Shown: in pieces, positions 33,394 to 40,419 of the stretch | How positions within the stretch are numbered: the stretch's first letter is position 1 | Layout: the number at the start of each line of letters is the position of its first letter | Origin: Hymenobacter guriensis | GTDB lineage: Bacteria; Bacteroidota; Bacteroidia; Cytophagales; Hymenobacteraceae | Length of the DNA stretch: 64,000 nucleotides | Direction of reading: 5' to 3' | Assembly: GCF_015773195.1 (NCBI RefSeq) | Contig: NZ_JADWYK010000001.1 | Coordinates: 496,001 to 560,000 of the forward strand | The notes under the pieces: generated by a model | What the model was told of the DNA's origin: nothing | What the model saw: the letters and a program-made list of their open reading frames with translations, nothing else | Database searches by the model: none | Position numbers and translations under genes: made by a program

Positions 33394-33873
33394 ATGCCCT
33401 ACTCATCTTCCACCGCCGTTCGTGAATGGCTTCCGCTGCCCAGCTACTGGCCGGGATGGCAGGAGACGTTAGGCGGCCTTGCTCTCCTGCCACCGCCAAT
33501 GCTCGTGCTATCCGTTACGGCCCTTCCCCTGTTTACCGCCTCCGTGCTGCTCTTAGACGCCGCCCCGGCCATTCCCAACGTAGCCGTCGGCGCGGGGCTG
33601 GCGGCTGTCGTGGCAGTAGTAGGATGGTTGATTAACCGCACGATTACGGGGTTTGACACGGCCACCAAGGAAACCAAGGAGGCAGTACACGCCCTCACCC
33701 TGCTGGTGACCGAAATGCGGCTGGAGCGCAAGGATGATCGAGTGCTGACCAACTACCTGAAGGAGCGGCAGGACAAGCTGGAGCACGAAAACGAAGTACT
33801 GCGGGGGAGTGTGGCGGCCTTTGACCGGCACTTGGCTATCCAATTGGAACTGAAAAAGCAGGCTGGCAAATGA
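33394..33873 (+). CDS. Holin-like membrane protein with coiled coil
   Basis: Two hydrophobic segments (about residues 36-54 and 61-81) are followed by a long charged helical region (EMRLERKDDRVLTNYLKERQ). This resembles XhlA/hemolysin-type phage holin partners. It opens the lysis cassette, before an M15 endolysin. Start ATG at 33394; the upstream frame overlaps the fibre region. Confidence 0.6.
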   Translation: MPYSSSTAVREWLPLPSYWPGWQETLGGLALLPPPMLVLSVTALPLFTASVLLLDAAPAIPNVAVGAGLAAVVAVVGWLINRTITGFDTATKETKEAVHALTLLVTEMRLERKDDRVLTNYLKERQDKLEHENEVLRGSVAAFDRHLAIQLELKKQAGK

Positions 33874-34214
33874 ACCTAATCCCCAAATGGTGGCGGGACA
33901 TTACCGAAAACCCGCCCGGCCATACCGTCGCCAAAGACCTGTTCCGGGCGCAAGCCTTTTACGCTGGGCTGCTGCTGTGCTTTGCGAAGGCCGTGGCGGA
34001 ATGCATGGGCAAAGACCTGAGCGCCGAACCTGCCTTGTTCCTGCTGGCCTACGCGCTGGGAGCCTCTGGCCTGAAGGCTTACGAGAAGTTCCAGGACCGC
34101 AAGACCGCCGATAGCGCCGGCAACCCGCTGGCCGTGCCGAATCCGCCCGGCTACACGCCCCCAATTATGGATCAAGTTGCCAACCCCAACGCGCAAGGCG
34201 CACCTGTGGAATGA
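33870..34214 (+). CDS. Small membrane protein, possible holin, 114 aa
   Basis: Two moderately hydrophobic helices (AFYAGLLLCFAKAVAEC and PALFLLAYALGASGL) with a proline-rich tail. ATG overlaps the previous stop. Fits a holin or antiholin in this cassette, but no family is recognised. Confidence 0.5.
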   Translation: MNLIPKWWRDITENPPGHTVAKDLFRAQAFYAGLLLCFAKAVAECMGKDLSAEPALFLLAYALGASGLKAYEKFQDRKTADSAGNPLAVPNPPGYTPPIMDQVANPNAQGAPVE

Positions 34215-34477
34215 ACATGACTATCATGGAAGGCAAGTATTTGAAAAGCATTCCAATGGAGGTGTTGCGCCCGTTTGAAAAACAAGCCTATCGCAATCAT
34301 GACCAAACATTGGAACGCCTGAACCAGCGCGGCGGGCTAACCCCCAAAGAGACGCTGGCCATTATTCGCGGGTGTTCATTCTACCGCCTAAATGTAACAG
34401 AAGACCAGGCCGAGGCCGAACTATCCAAGTTCATCAAGGCCGCCCAATCAAATGTGCCAAGCACACCCGAAGCATGA
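34211..34477 (+). CDS. Hypothetical phage protein, 88 aa
   Basis: Soluble, helical, charged. The LRPFEKQAYRNHDQTLERLNQ pattern recurs, from memory, in Bacteroidota phages without assigned function. Overlaps both neighbours by 4 bases. Confidence 0.5.
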   Translation: MNMTIMEGKYLKSIPMEVLRPFEKQAYRNHDQTLERLNQRGGLTPKETLAIIRGCSFYRLNVTEDQAEAELSKFIKAAQSNVPSTPEA

Positions 34478-35109
34478 CCGAATCAACCAAACGCGGCCTG
34501 TGGTTCATCTTCATCGTGTTCTTCCTCGGCGGGCTGCTGGCTATGGCCGTATCCTGCCACCCCGCCCGCCAGCTCACCCAGGAAAGCCCCGAACCACAGC
34601 ACCAGGTACTACACACACCCGATGTAGGCCGGCGGCCGGCAAGCTATCCTCCTTTTGCCCCGGAGCTATCCTCGTTTTCTCCGGAGCTATCCTCATTCCC
34701 AGTCCCAGCTCTCCCTGCCAACCCCACCCGCCGCGAGTCGCGCGACTACAAGCGCCAACTAGCCGCCTGGCAGAAAGCACAGATAGCCTACGCTAAGGCA
34801 TCCGCCGGGCCGAAGAAGGTCGTTGCCAAGGGCACTGGAGCACAAGCAGTGGCAGCAGCTCCGCAGGCAGTAGTAACGACTGACCAAACGACGACCGACA
34901 ACACCAAAGCCGGCCAACGGGGCGGGGCCGCTGCTACCGCACCCAACGCTACAGCAACCGCTACCACGATCAAGCCTCCAACACCCTGGCTGAAATACGC
35001 CCTGTGGCTGGCCGGTGCGGGCGCGGGCTACTGGCTGCTGTTTGGCGGGGGATGGGCTGTTGTAGCCGCCCGATTGCGCCGCAAGAAACCTACTCAAACT
35101 ACTGCCTGA
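34474..35109 (+). CDS. Candidate unimolecular spanin (lipoprotein with C-terminal TM)
   Basis: The N-terminus is a lipoprotein signal (LWFIFIVFFLGGLLAMAVSC, cysteine about residue 28). The middle is Pro/Ser/Ala/Thr-rich with a tandem ELSSF repeat. The C-terminus is a membrane helix (YALWLAGAGAGYWLLFGGGW) followed by basic residues. An outer-membrane lipid anchor plus an inner-membrane helix is the u-spanin plan (T1 gp11 type), which fuses the membranes in the last step of lysis. It lies directly between holin-like genes and the endolysin. At 211 residues it is longer than T1 gp11. Alternative: a phage lipoprotein of other function. Confidence 0.6.
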   Translation: MTESTKRGLWFIFIVFFLGGLLAMAVSCHPARQLTQESPEPQHQVLHTPDVGRRPASYPPFAPELSSFSPELSSFPVPALPANPTRRESRDYKRQLAAWQKAQIAYAKASAGPKKVVAKGTGAQAVAAAPQAVVTTDQTTTDNTKAGQRGGAAATAPNATATATTIKPPTPWLKYALWLAGAGAGYWLLFGGGWAVVAARLRRKKPTQTTA

Positions 35110-35113
35110 AGCC

Positions 35114-35587
35114 ATGACTGATACCCAGCTCTGCCTTGCCACTTATGGCGACCCGACGAAGAAAGCCTTTGTCGATAAATGGATGGTGCGCCACGAACTG
35201 CCGGCTGCCGTGAAGCCCTACTTCCCGAAGTATGGCAACATCCGCCCTACGGCCGTCTACATGAACCGCTATGCAACGGAAGCCCTTGACGCGGTGCTGC
35301 TGGACTTGCTGGCCACCGGACTTATCAAGGAGCTAAAGACCTACGATGGGTGCTTTAACGTGCGCCTGAAGCGGGGCGTGAATGAATACAGCATCCACAG
35401 CTGGGGGCTGGCTCTCGACTTTAACGCCATGCTCAACCCGTTGGGCGTGAAGATGGGCAGCCGCAAGGGCATGTTCACCGATGCCTTCCTGGCTGTGTGG
35501 CGCAAGCATAAATGGGTGTGTGGGGCTGATTGGAAGTACGCCGATGGGATGCACTTCCAATTCACCAGCTCCTACCCAAAGAAGTAA
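35114..35587 (+). CDS. Endolysin, peptidase M15 (D-Ala-D-Ala carboxypeptidase type)
   Basis: Cleaves peptidoglycan peptide cross-links to lyse the host. M15 zinc ligands are visible: SIHSWGLALDFN (His and Asp) and DGMHFQ (final His). 157 residues, no signal peptide, so it depends on a holin. Located after the spanin candidate in the lysis cassette. Confidence 0.88.
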   Translation: MTDTQLCLATYGDPTKKAFVDKWMVRHELPAAVKPYFPKYGNIRPTAVYMNRYATEALDAVLLDLLATGLIKELKTYDGCFNVRLKRGVNEYSIHSWGLALDFNAMLNPLGVKMGSRKGMFTDAFLAVWRKHKWVCGADWKYADGMHFQFTSSYPKK

Positions 35588-35616
35588 CTCCCTAACTGTC
35601 TAACTCCCCAACTGCC

Positions 35617-35808
35617 ATGAAAATCCCAACCGTCCTTGCCCTAGTGATTGCCACCGTGGCTATCCTGGTCGACGCCAAAATCTACACGCCCGGCTCCTTT
35701 GGCTGGCTCTCTCACATCACGTTCTGGCCGGCGCTGGCTGTATTCGCCTACGCGGTCTATGATGCTGTGCGCAGCGAAAGCCTGAACGAGAAAGCCCGCC
35801 GCAAGTAG
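35617..35808 (+). CDS. Small membrane protein, 63 aa
   Basis: Two hydrophobic helices (residues 4-20 and 32-48) and a basic C-terminus. No family recognised. It directly precedes another membrane gene and could belong to the lysis or exclusion functions. Confidence 0.5.
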   Translation: MKIPTVLALVIATVAILVDAKIYTPGSFGWLSHITFWPALAVFAYAVYDAVRSESLNEKARRK

Positions 35809-36228
35809 ATGCTCTGGCTGCTGCTCTTAACCCTGGGCGTGGTAGTCGACGCCCGCGCCCAGGGTTTATTGAACCTGCTCACCCGGCGCTACGTCCCGTC
35901 GACGGAGCAAGCCCGCGTGAACGTCCCCCTGCACTACCTCTATCCCTGGTTGTATGTGTTGCTGCTGGTGTCGGTAGGACTCGAATACCGGGATGGGCTG
36001 GTGTGGCACGTCGACCGCTGGGTAATAGCGGCCCTACTCCGCATAGCCCTGTTTGACCCGGTGCTGAACTGGAGCAAAGGCGACCCGGTGTTTGCCGTGG
36101 GCTCGTCGGCTCTGGTCGACAAGCTACTTCGCCGACTAACTCCCGCCTCAGAAGGAAGGGTAGCCAGCGCCTTCCTCCGCGTAGCTGCCGCCGCTGGCGT
36201 GGTGGCCTTCCTAATCTTCCTGCTATGA
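35809..36228 (+). CDS. Integral membrane protein, 139 aa
   Basis: About three hydrophobic segments (start, middle near YPWLYVLLLVSVGL, and end AAAAGVVAFLIFLL). No family recognised. ATG immediately follows the previous stop; the stop overlaps the cupin gene by 4 bases. Confidence 0.5.
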   Translation: MLWLLLLTLGVVVDARAQGLLNLLTRRYVPSTEQARVNVPLHYLYPWLYVLLLVSVGLEYRDGLVWHVDRWVIAALLRIALFDPVLNWSKGDPVFAVGSSALVDKLLRRLTPASEGRVASAFLRVAAAAGVVAFLIFLL

Positions 36229-36659
36229 CCCTCGACACCTTCCTCGCTACCTACGAACCCCAGCTGCGGGAGCTGCTCCCGTTCTGGCCGGTTAAGGTCT
36301 GGAAAACAGAGCACTACGGCCCGCTTACTAAGTACACGCTAGGCCCCTTGGAAGATGGCAGATGGGCGATGCTCCATCAACTCCGACAGGCAGACGATGG
36401 AGCCCCTCACGATCATCCTTGCCGGTTCGATACCTATGTTTTGGCAGGCGGCTACCGGGAGTCTATCTACCGGCCAGGCCACCCCACCCACCCGCATGAG
36501 GACGTAGACCGGCGGCCGGGCGCGGCCTTTACCATCCTGCCCGATACCATTCACCGGATTACGGGGCTACTAGCAGAAGAAAGCTGGAGCTTGTGTTTAG
36601 CGGGGCCGGTGGTCAAGGATTGGAAGCATTACCCTGAGTTGCTGAATGTGGATAAATAA
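36225..36659 (+). CDS. Cupin-fold phage protein, 144 aa
   Basis: Cupin barrel pattern: DDGAPHDHPCRFDTYVLAGGY gives the two-His metal motif, and PDTIHRITGL gives the second motif His. Phage proteins of this type are common but uncharacterised. Coupled to the membrane gene before it; a new promoter follows. Confidence 0.65.
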   Translation: MTLDTFLATYEPQLRELLPFWPVKVWKTEHYGPLTKYTLGPLEDGRWAMLHQLRQADDGAPHDHPCRFDTYVLAGGYRESIYRPGHPTHPHEDVDRRPGAAFTILPDTIHRITGLLAEESWSLCLAGPVVKDWKHYPELLNVDK

Positions 36660-36694
36660 TTGACTGTTAGCTAGTTAAATAGGTCGTTTCTGCG

Positions 36695-36702
36695 TATATT
36701 CA
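36695..36702 (+). promoter_or_regulatory. Promoter element TATATTCA before small genes
   Basis: GCGTATATTCACGT ends 1 base before the ATG at 36706. It parallels GTAAATTCACGTT before terS. Six of eight match TAnnTTTG. No convincing -33 box. Confidence 0.4.
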
Positions 36703-36705
36703 CGT

Positions 36706-36858
36706 ATGAACGCCGAAGACCTAGCTTACTTTGAGCTGTATGGTGAGTACCCGGTTTACAGCCGCCGGGGCCTGCTGCAGTACCGCTTTACTGAGTACTC
36801 CTACACAATGGCCCGGCTGGCATCCTTTCACCGCAAACGCCCCTACCGGGCCCTATAA
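36706..36858 (+). CDS. Small basic aromatic protein, 50 aa
   Basis: Starts MNAEDLAYFELYGEYPVY and is rich in Tyr and Arg. No family recognised. It sits directly behind a promoter element and its stop is adjacent to the next ATG (TAAATG), which supports translation. Confidence 0.45.
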   Translation: MNAEDLAYFELYGEYPVYSRRGLLQYRFTEYSYTMARLASFHRKRPYRAL

Positions 36859-36960
36859 ATGGAAGCCCCTCGTGATTTTTGGAAACCCTTCGCCCTGGTG
36901 GGCGGCCTGCTTCTAGCTGGGGCTTTAGCAGCTGGTGTTGTTATTGGTCTTTGCTTATGA
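36859..36960 (+). CDS. 33-aa membrane microprotein
   Basis: MEAPRDFWKPFALVGG then one hydrophobic helix to the end (GVVIGLCL). The ATG directly follows the previous stop and its own stop overlaps the next ATG (ATGA), so three genes are coupled. Function unknown. Confidence 0.45.
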   Translation: MEAPRDFWKPFALVGGLLLAGALAAGVVIGLCL

Positions 36961-37673
36961 GCCCGGAACGCTTAGAAGACATCCGCGAGTACCGGGAAGG
37001 CTGCCGGTCTGGTATGGACTTGCCAGATGTGGGGTATGCCCACGAGGCCATTGACGAACTACTAGACGAAGTAATGCGGCATCAGGCCCCAACGCTGAAC
37101 CTAGACGAAATCTTAATGACAGCCCCGGCTGGGCATGGCTACCGGCTAGACTTGATTGCTGAGCCTCAGTACGCCGTTGTGCCGACAGCGTACTACAACA
37201 ACATGACGGGCTTCTACGGCTTCAAGGTCGGGTTCCCGATTCGCCTGTGGTGCGAGTATGTGCTGCCCCACGCTGCCGCCTTGATAGCCGGGCCGGTAAC
37301 GCTGTTCGGGCACACGCTGCAAGTCACGGGCTGGTCGGCTATGATTTCCCCGGTAACGCCTATTCGCAGTACAGACCAGCTGGTGTGGGTTGCTTTTGAA
37401 GCCCCTGAACATGCCGCCTGTAGCAAGTGTGCTAATAATCTGACGTGTGCCCCAGGAGCGCGAGAAGTTCTAGCCGCGCAACCCATGACAGCTGAAGAAA
37501 TTGCGGTAGTCACCACGCGTAGGGAGCAAATGGTAGCGTCACTACAAAGTGTTACGCCAGCGTTTGTAGAGCAGCGAATAAAGGACAATACAGACATGGG
37601 TGGTAGGCCCCTTGCCCCCGGCCCTTTTACTGGACTTCCTCGCAACTGCGACTTGGAGGAACACGACTACTAG
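36957..37673 (+). CDS. Hypothetical phage protein, 238 aa
   Basis: No family recognised. Acidic N-terminal helical region, a beta-rich middle, and a CSKCANNLTC cysteine cluster near residue 160 that could bind a metal. Start ATG at 36957 overlaps the microprotein stop; the longer upstream frame is a shadow. Confidence 0.55.
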   Translation: MSPERLEDIREYREGCRSGMDLPDVGYAHEAIDELLDEVMRHQAPTLNLDEILMTAPAGHGYRLDLIAEPQYAVVPTAYYNNMTGFYGFKVGFPIRLWCEYVLPHAAALIAGPVTLFGHTLQVTGWSAMISPVTPIRSTDQLVWVAFEAPEHAACSKCANNLTCAPGAREVLAAQPMTAEEIAVVTTRREQMVASLQSVTPAFVEQRIKDNTDMGGRPLAPGPFTGLPRNCDLEEHDY

Positions 37674-37722
37674 CCGCCCGCGTATACACGTAGGCGGCTG
37701 GGCTGTTTTGCAGGGAGTTGCG

Positions 37723-37730
37723 TATATTTG
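37723..37730 (+). promoter_or_regulatory. Promoter -7 element TATATTTG for candidate small RNA
   Basis: A perfect TAnnTTTG match within GTTGCGTATATTTGAG, 100 bases upstream of a strong terminator and with no protein start between them. Confidence 0.55.
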
Positions 37731-37735
37731 AGTGC

Positions 37736-37865
37736 TTAGGAGTAATCATCCGCTTTACGCGGGCTCAGTCGGCAACCGGAGCCGACTAGGGAGAATCGGG
37801 TAGCCCGAATACCGTGGCCCGAAAACGAAAGAAACCCGCTGGCGCCAACCAGCGGGTTTTTCTAT
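37736..37865 (+). ncRNA. Candidate prophage small RNA
   Basis: Between the TATATTTG promoter and a perfect terminator lie three further hairpins: CCGC/GCGG (37750-37762), AGTCGGC/GCCGACT (37767-37773/37781-37787) and TCGGG/CCCGA (37796-37808). No long reading frame spans them. The packing of stem-loops suggests a structured RNA of about 125 bases. It lies beside the integrase end of the prophage. Function unknown; an alternative is a leader for the 37-aa gene downstream. Confidence 0.5.
37832..37865 (+). terminator. Strong intrinsic terminator
   Basis: Perfect 11-bp stem AAACCCGCTGG (37832-37842)/CCAGCGGGTTT (37849-37859) with a 6-base loop and a following T-run. Confidence 0.9.
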
Positions 37866-37875
37866 CTTGCTCTCC

Positions 37876-37989
37876 ATGCACCCCGGCTACTACCAACGCG
37901 ACAACCCCGACCCCTGGTGGTGGAAACCCCTGGGTATTGCTGTGCTGTGTCTGGTCCTGTATGGGGTGCTTACCTGGTTGAAGGGCTAG
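37876..37989 (+). CDS. 37-aa membrane microprotein
   Basis: MHPGYYQRDNPDPWWWKP then a hydrophobic helix (GIAVLCLVLYGVLTWL) and a basic end. It starts 11 bases after the terminator. Its stop TAG lies in CTAG (37986-37989), which also gives the stop of the reverse gene. Function unknown. Confidence 0.4.
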   Translation: MHPGYYQRDNPDPWWWKPLGIAVLCLVLYGVLTWLKG

Positions 37990-38138
37990 GCCGCAGAAGC
38001 CAGGCCACAGTCACAGTACACCGCTTCCGGGTGCTGCTGGCGAAACAGATCGTAGGCCTGCCGGGTAGAGTCAGCAAGGAGCGTTACCAGGAAGCCGGCG
38101 CCTCGTTTGTCTTCGTAGTAGATAAGGTATTCGTACAT
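37986..38138 (-). CDS. 50-aa protein coupled to the integrase
   Basis: Starts MYEYLIYYEDKRGAGF and ends CDCGLASAA. Its ATG overlaps the integrase stop (TGATG on the reverse strand), so it is translationally coupled. Could act as a recombination directionality or control factor, but no HTH is evident and no family is recognised. Confidence 0.5.
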   Translation of the reverse strand: MYEYLIYYEDKRGAGFLVTLLADSTRQAYDLFRQQHPEAVYCDCGLASAA

Positions 38139-39391
38139 CAGTTGTAGGATATTTCGGCGCCAAGAACGTGCATCCTGCGTAGCAATTCCTGCGAGGTGGC
38201 TTCGGAATAGTGCTTGTCGGCTACCTTTTCCGTGTGCCGGGCCAGCTCTGCTGCCGTTTCCTTGCCGAGTGATTCCCGCGCCCACTGCGCAAAGGAGCTG
38301 CGGCCGTCTTTGTATTTGAGGTCTTTTAGCGACAGGTCAAGCCGCTGGGCTATTTCCTTTAGGTTGCCGTTCAGCGTGTTGGGCATTAGCGTAGGCAATG
38401 GCACCGTCAGGCTATCCAGAAAGGCGGCGGCCGGCACCAGCAAGGGCGTCCAGGTTTCAACGGTCTTGCGCTGGGTCTTCTGCCGCACCAACCGGATACC
38501 CCGGGCCATGCGACCGGTAACGGGATCGGGAGCCAGTACAAAGAACTTGTCGGGCTCCTGGGCAACGCGGCAATAATCCACGTAGGACAGCCCCGTATAG
38601 CAGCTGACCAGGAACATAATGGCGGCCGGATGCAGGCGCGGAATCAGCCCCGCCCAGCCAGCCCGTAGCCGCTCAATTTCCGCTAGGCTCAAATGACGCT
38701 TCTCGGCTTCATAGGTCGCACACAGAAAATTGTAATCCCGAATAGCGGAGGTGGTAGTCCAGCCTTCGTGCGCGGCTTCATCCAGCGCCTGTTGCAGGCA
38801 ACCAATGTAAGCCCGGATGGTAGACACCTTGTATTTCTCGGCAATCATCCACCGCTCCAGCCGGCGCACCCATTCCACCGTGACAGCTGACAGCAGCAAG
38901 GCTTTGGCGTGTTTCGCTCCCAGGTACGTATCCAGCAAGGTGCGGACGCTGTGAATAACACCGAACGTGTTAACCTGCATCCCCTTGGACTGCTTCATCT
39001 GTTCCAGCAGCTCAAAGGCATGTAACAGACGGCGGGCGTTGATGGGCCGGCCCCGTAGTAAGTCCCGAATATCAGCCGGGGAAGGGTTTTCGCCCTGCGT
39101 CCGCAGTACGTCATACGCCTTGTCTGCCTGAACCAGCAGACTCGCCAGGCGCTTGTTGTAGCGATCAAGTAACTGCTGTTCCTCCTTTGATAAACCAGGT
39201 TCTACCTGCAGGCGCTTGTTTTCCTTGCACCAGGCGGACTGCGTTGCTTTTACGCCCGTCGCAAATTCCGCCCGGTCGAATCCGTCAATCTCGATACGCA
39301 GTGAGATGGGCGCAAGGCCGGATACAGGATTCTCCCGGTTTGCTCGTCGCCACAGATACAGGTCCATACGGTATTCGTAGCTGAGCAGCAT
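38138..39391 (-). CDS. int: Site-specific tyrosine integrase
   Basis: Integrates and excises the prophage. Arm-binding N-terminus (SLRIEIDGFDRAEFATGVKA), a core-binding SAM-like region, and the catalytic domain with box I SCYTGLSYVD, a Bacteroidota-type pattern in which the first catalytic arginine is serine, as known for IntDOT. The C-terminus LARHTEKVADKHYSEA holds the HxxR-like region and nucleophile Tyr. I prefer the ATG at 39391 (417 aa) over the GTG at 39463 because a promoter-like TATACTTG lies between them. Confidence 0.85.
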   Translation of the reverse strand: MLLSYEYRMDLYLWRRANRENPVSGLAPISLRIEIDGFDRAEFATGVKATQSAWCKENKRLQVEPGLSKEEQQLLDRYNKRLASLLVQADKAYDVLRTQGENPSPADIRDLLRGRPINARRLLHAFELLEQMKQSKGMQVNTFGVIHSVRTLLDTYLGAKHAKALLLSAVTVEWVRRLERWMIAEKYKVSTIRAYIGCLQQALDEAAHEGWTTTSAIRDYNFLCATYEAEKRHLSLAEIERLRAGWAGLIPRLHPAAIMFLVSCYTGLSYVDYCRVAQEPDKFFVLAPDPVTGRMARGIRLVRQKTQRKTVETWTPLLVPAAAFLDSLTVPLPTLMPNTLNGNLKEIAQRLDLSLKDLKYKDGRSSFAQWARESLGKETAAELARHTEKVADKHYSEATSQELLRRMHVLGAEISYN

Positions 39392-39692
39392 AGCGATAGG
39401 TGTAACAGGTGGGGAAGGCGTAACGCTTGGATCGGGGTACCAAGTATACGCAAAAGCCTGCACATGTACTAAGTTTATTAGTACCTACTATCTAACTGCA
39501 TTAGTAAACAAAAGAATATATTTGTGCTGCCGAAATGGTAACCAAATTGGTAACCAAGCCCACAGGCCCAGCCAGGGCCATATGAGGCCGCGCTACGGGC
39601 TGGAAACCTTGTTTACAGGGTTCTAGGAGGGCTGAAATACAACTCGTAAATTTGCACCCCGATTTCAAATTTACGCCCGCCCCCACCCCCGC
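39392..39692. other. Prophage right end: candidate att/regulatory region
   Basis: Gap without a protein gene. It holds two tandem palindromes TGGTAACCAA (39536-39545, 39548-39557), a forward TATATTTG (39517-39524), and the inverted repeat CGTAAATTTG (39645-39654)/CAAATTTACG (39666-39675), whose arms each carry a TAnnTTTG element on opposite strands. The attR core must lie here or close by, but the partner att copy is outside the window, so it cannot be set. The palindromes may be integrase arm sites or operators. Confidence 0.5.
39441..39448 (-). promoter_or_regulatory. Integrase promoter -7 element TATACTTG
   Basis: Seven of eight match TAnnTTTG and the same octamer precedes the moron at 26196. 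It lies about 50 bases before the chosen integrase ATG. Confidence 0.4.
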
Positions 39693-40190
39693 TTGGAACT
39701 CACCCGCCCCACTCAACTCCGTAACCACCTCCGAGGATTCCTGATTTACGCCGCCGGCGACACGGCCGCGGCCCTGCTCCTGCACCAGTTTTCCTGGCTT
39801 CGTCTGCTAGGCATGGCCCTCGTGGGTGGCATCCTGTATTCGACCGAAGTACCCGCCTATTTTCGCTGGCTCGACCGGCAGCAACCGGCCGCCGAGGCTA
39901 CCACCCGCGTGAAGCGCTGGCAACGGGCCGCCCTGTCGCTGCTTTACTTCAACCCGCTCTGGATTGCCCGGCATTATGCGTTCCTCGGGTTATTTGGGGG
40001 CGCGGCCGAGCCGCTTTCCCTGGCGCTATTGCCGGTGGCTGGCCGCTCGTTTCTGCTGAACGCGCCGGTGTCGTTGGCGGCCAACTACTACATTCAAAAC
40101 CGCGTGACGGCCCAGCGGCGCTTTATGGTTAGCGCCCTGTTTTCGGGGGTTATGGCCGTTTCCTACGCCCTGGCCGCCGTGTGGCTGTAA
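39693..40190 (+). CDS. Mpv17/PMP22-like membrane protein
   Basis: About four hydrophobic helices in 165 residues. The pattern FLIYAAGDTAAALL, GILYSTEVPAYFRWLD and the C-terminal NYYIQNRVTAQRRFMVSALFS loosely follow Mpv17/PMP22 proteins (small channel-like membrane proteins). The TTG at 39693 is the best visible start; no ATG lies nearby in frame. The promoter pair at 39647-39673 lies just upstream, so this host gene borders the prophage. Confidence 0.5.
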   Translation: MELTRPTQLRNHLRGFLIYAAGDTAAALLLHQFSWLRLLGMALVGGILYSTEVPAYFRWLDRQQPAAEATTRVKRWQRAALSLLYFNPLWIARHYAFLGLFGGAAEPLSLALLPVAGRSFLLNAPVSLAANYYIQNRVTAQRRFMVSALFSGVMAVSYALAAVWL

Positions 40191-40208
40191 AGAAGTCTAA
40201 CGCAACAA

Positions 40209-40298
40209 CTGTCATTCCGAGCGGAGCGAGGAATCTGGGGTAATCGTCGCATTTGTTCAATGGTAGATCCAGATTCCTCGCTTCGCTCGGAATGACAG
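40209..40298. repeat. Dispersed inverted-repeat element, copy 1
   Basis: Two near-perfect 30-base arms: left begins CTGTCATTCCGAGCGGAGCG (40209), right ends CGCTTCGCTCGGAATGACAG (40298). A 30-base loop separates them. The core GTCATTCCGAGCG recurs at 41523. It resembles REP/BIME-like elements typical of Hymenobacter genomes (memory). Confidence 0.8.
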
Positions 40299-40320
40299 CG
40301 TAAACATTGGCCCAAACGAC

Positions 40321-40340
40321 GAGACGCAAGTAGGCGTCTC
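40321..40340. repeat. Short inverted repeat GAGACGC/GCGTCTC
   Basis: GAGACGC (40321-40327) and GCGTCTC (40334-40340), 6-base loop, in the same intergenic gap. Confidence 0.6.
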
Positions 40341-40419
40341 TACATCGTTCAACGACTTCCGCAACCCGATACAGCGCCTGACTTACCGTCCTTCGCCTTC
40401 CTAAAACCCAGCTCTGCCC

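Noticed and set aside
37736..37865. tRNA gene beside the integrase
   Set aside because: No acceptor stem, T-loop GTTCNANNC or CCA is visible; the terminator hairpin and linear chain of stem-loops fit a small RNA better.
39464..39692. CI-type repressor gene at the integrase end
   Set aside because: No reading frame with an HTH is present here; only microframes such as 14 codons from 39573 occur.
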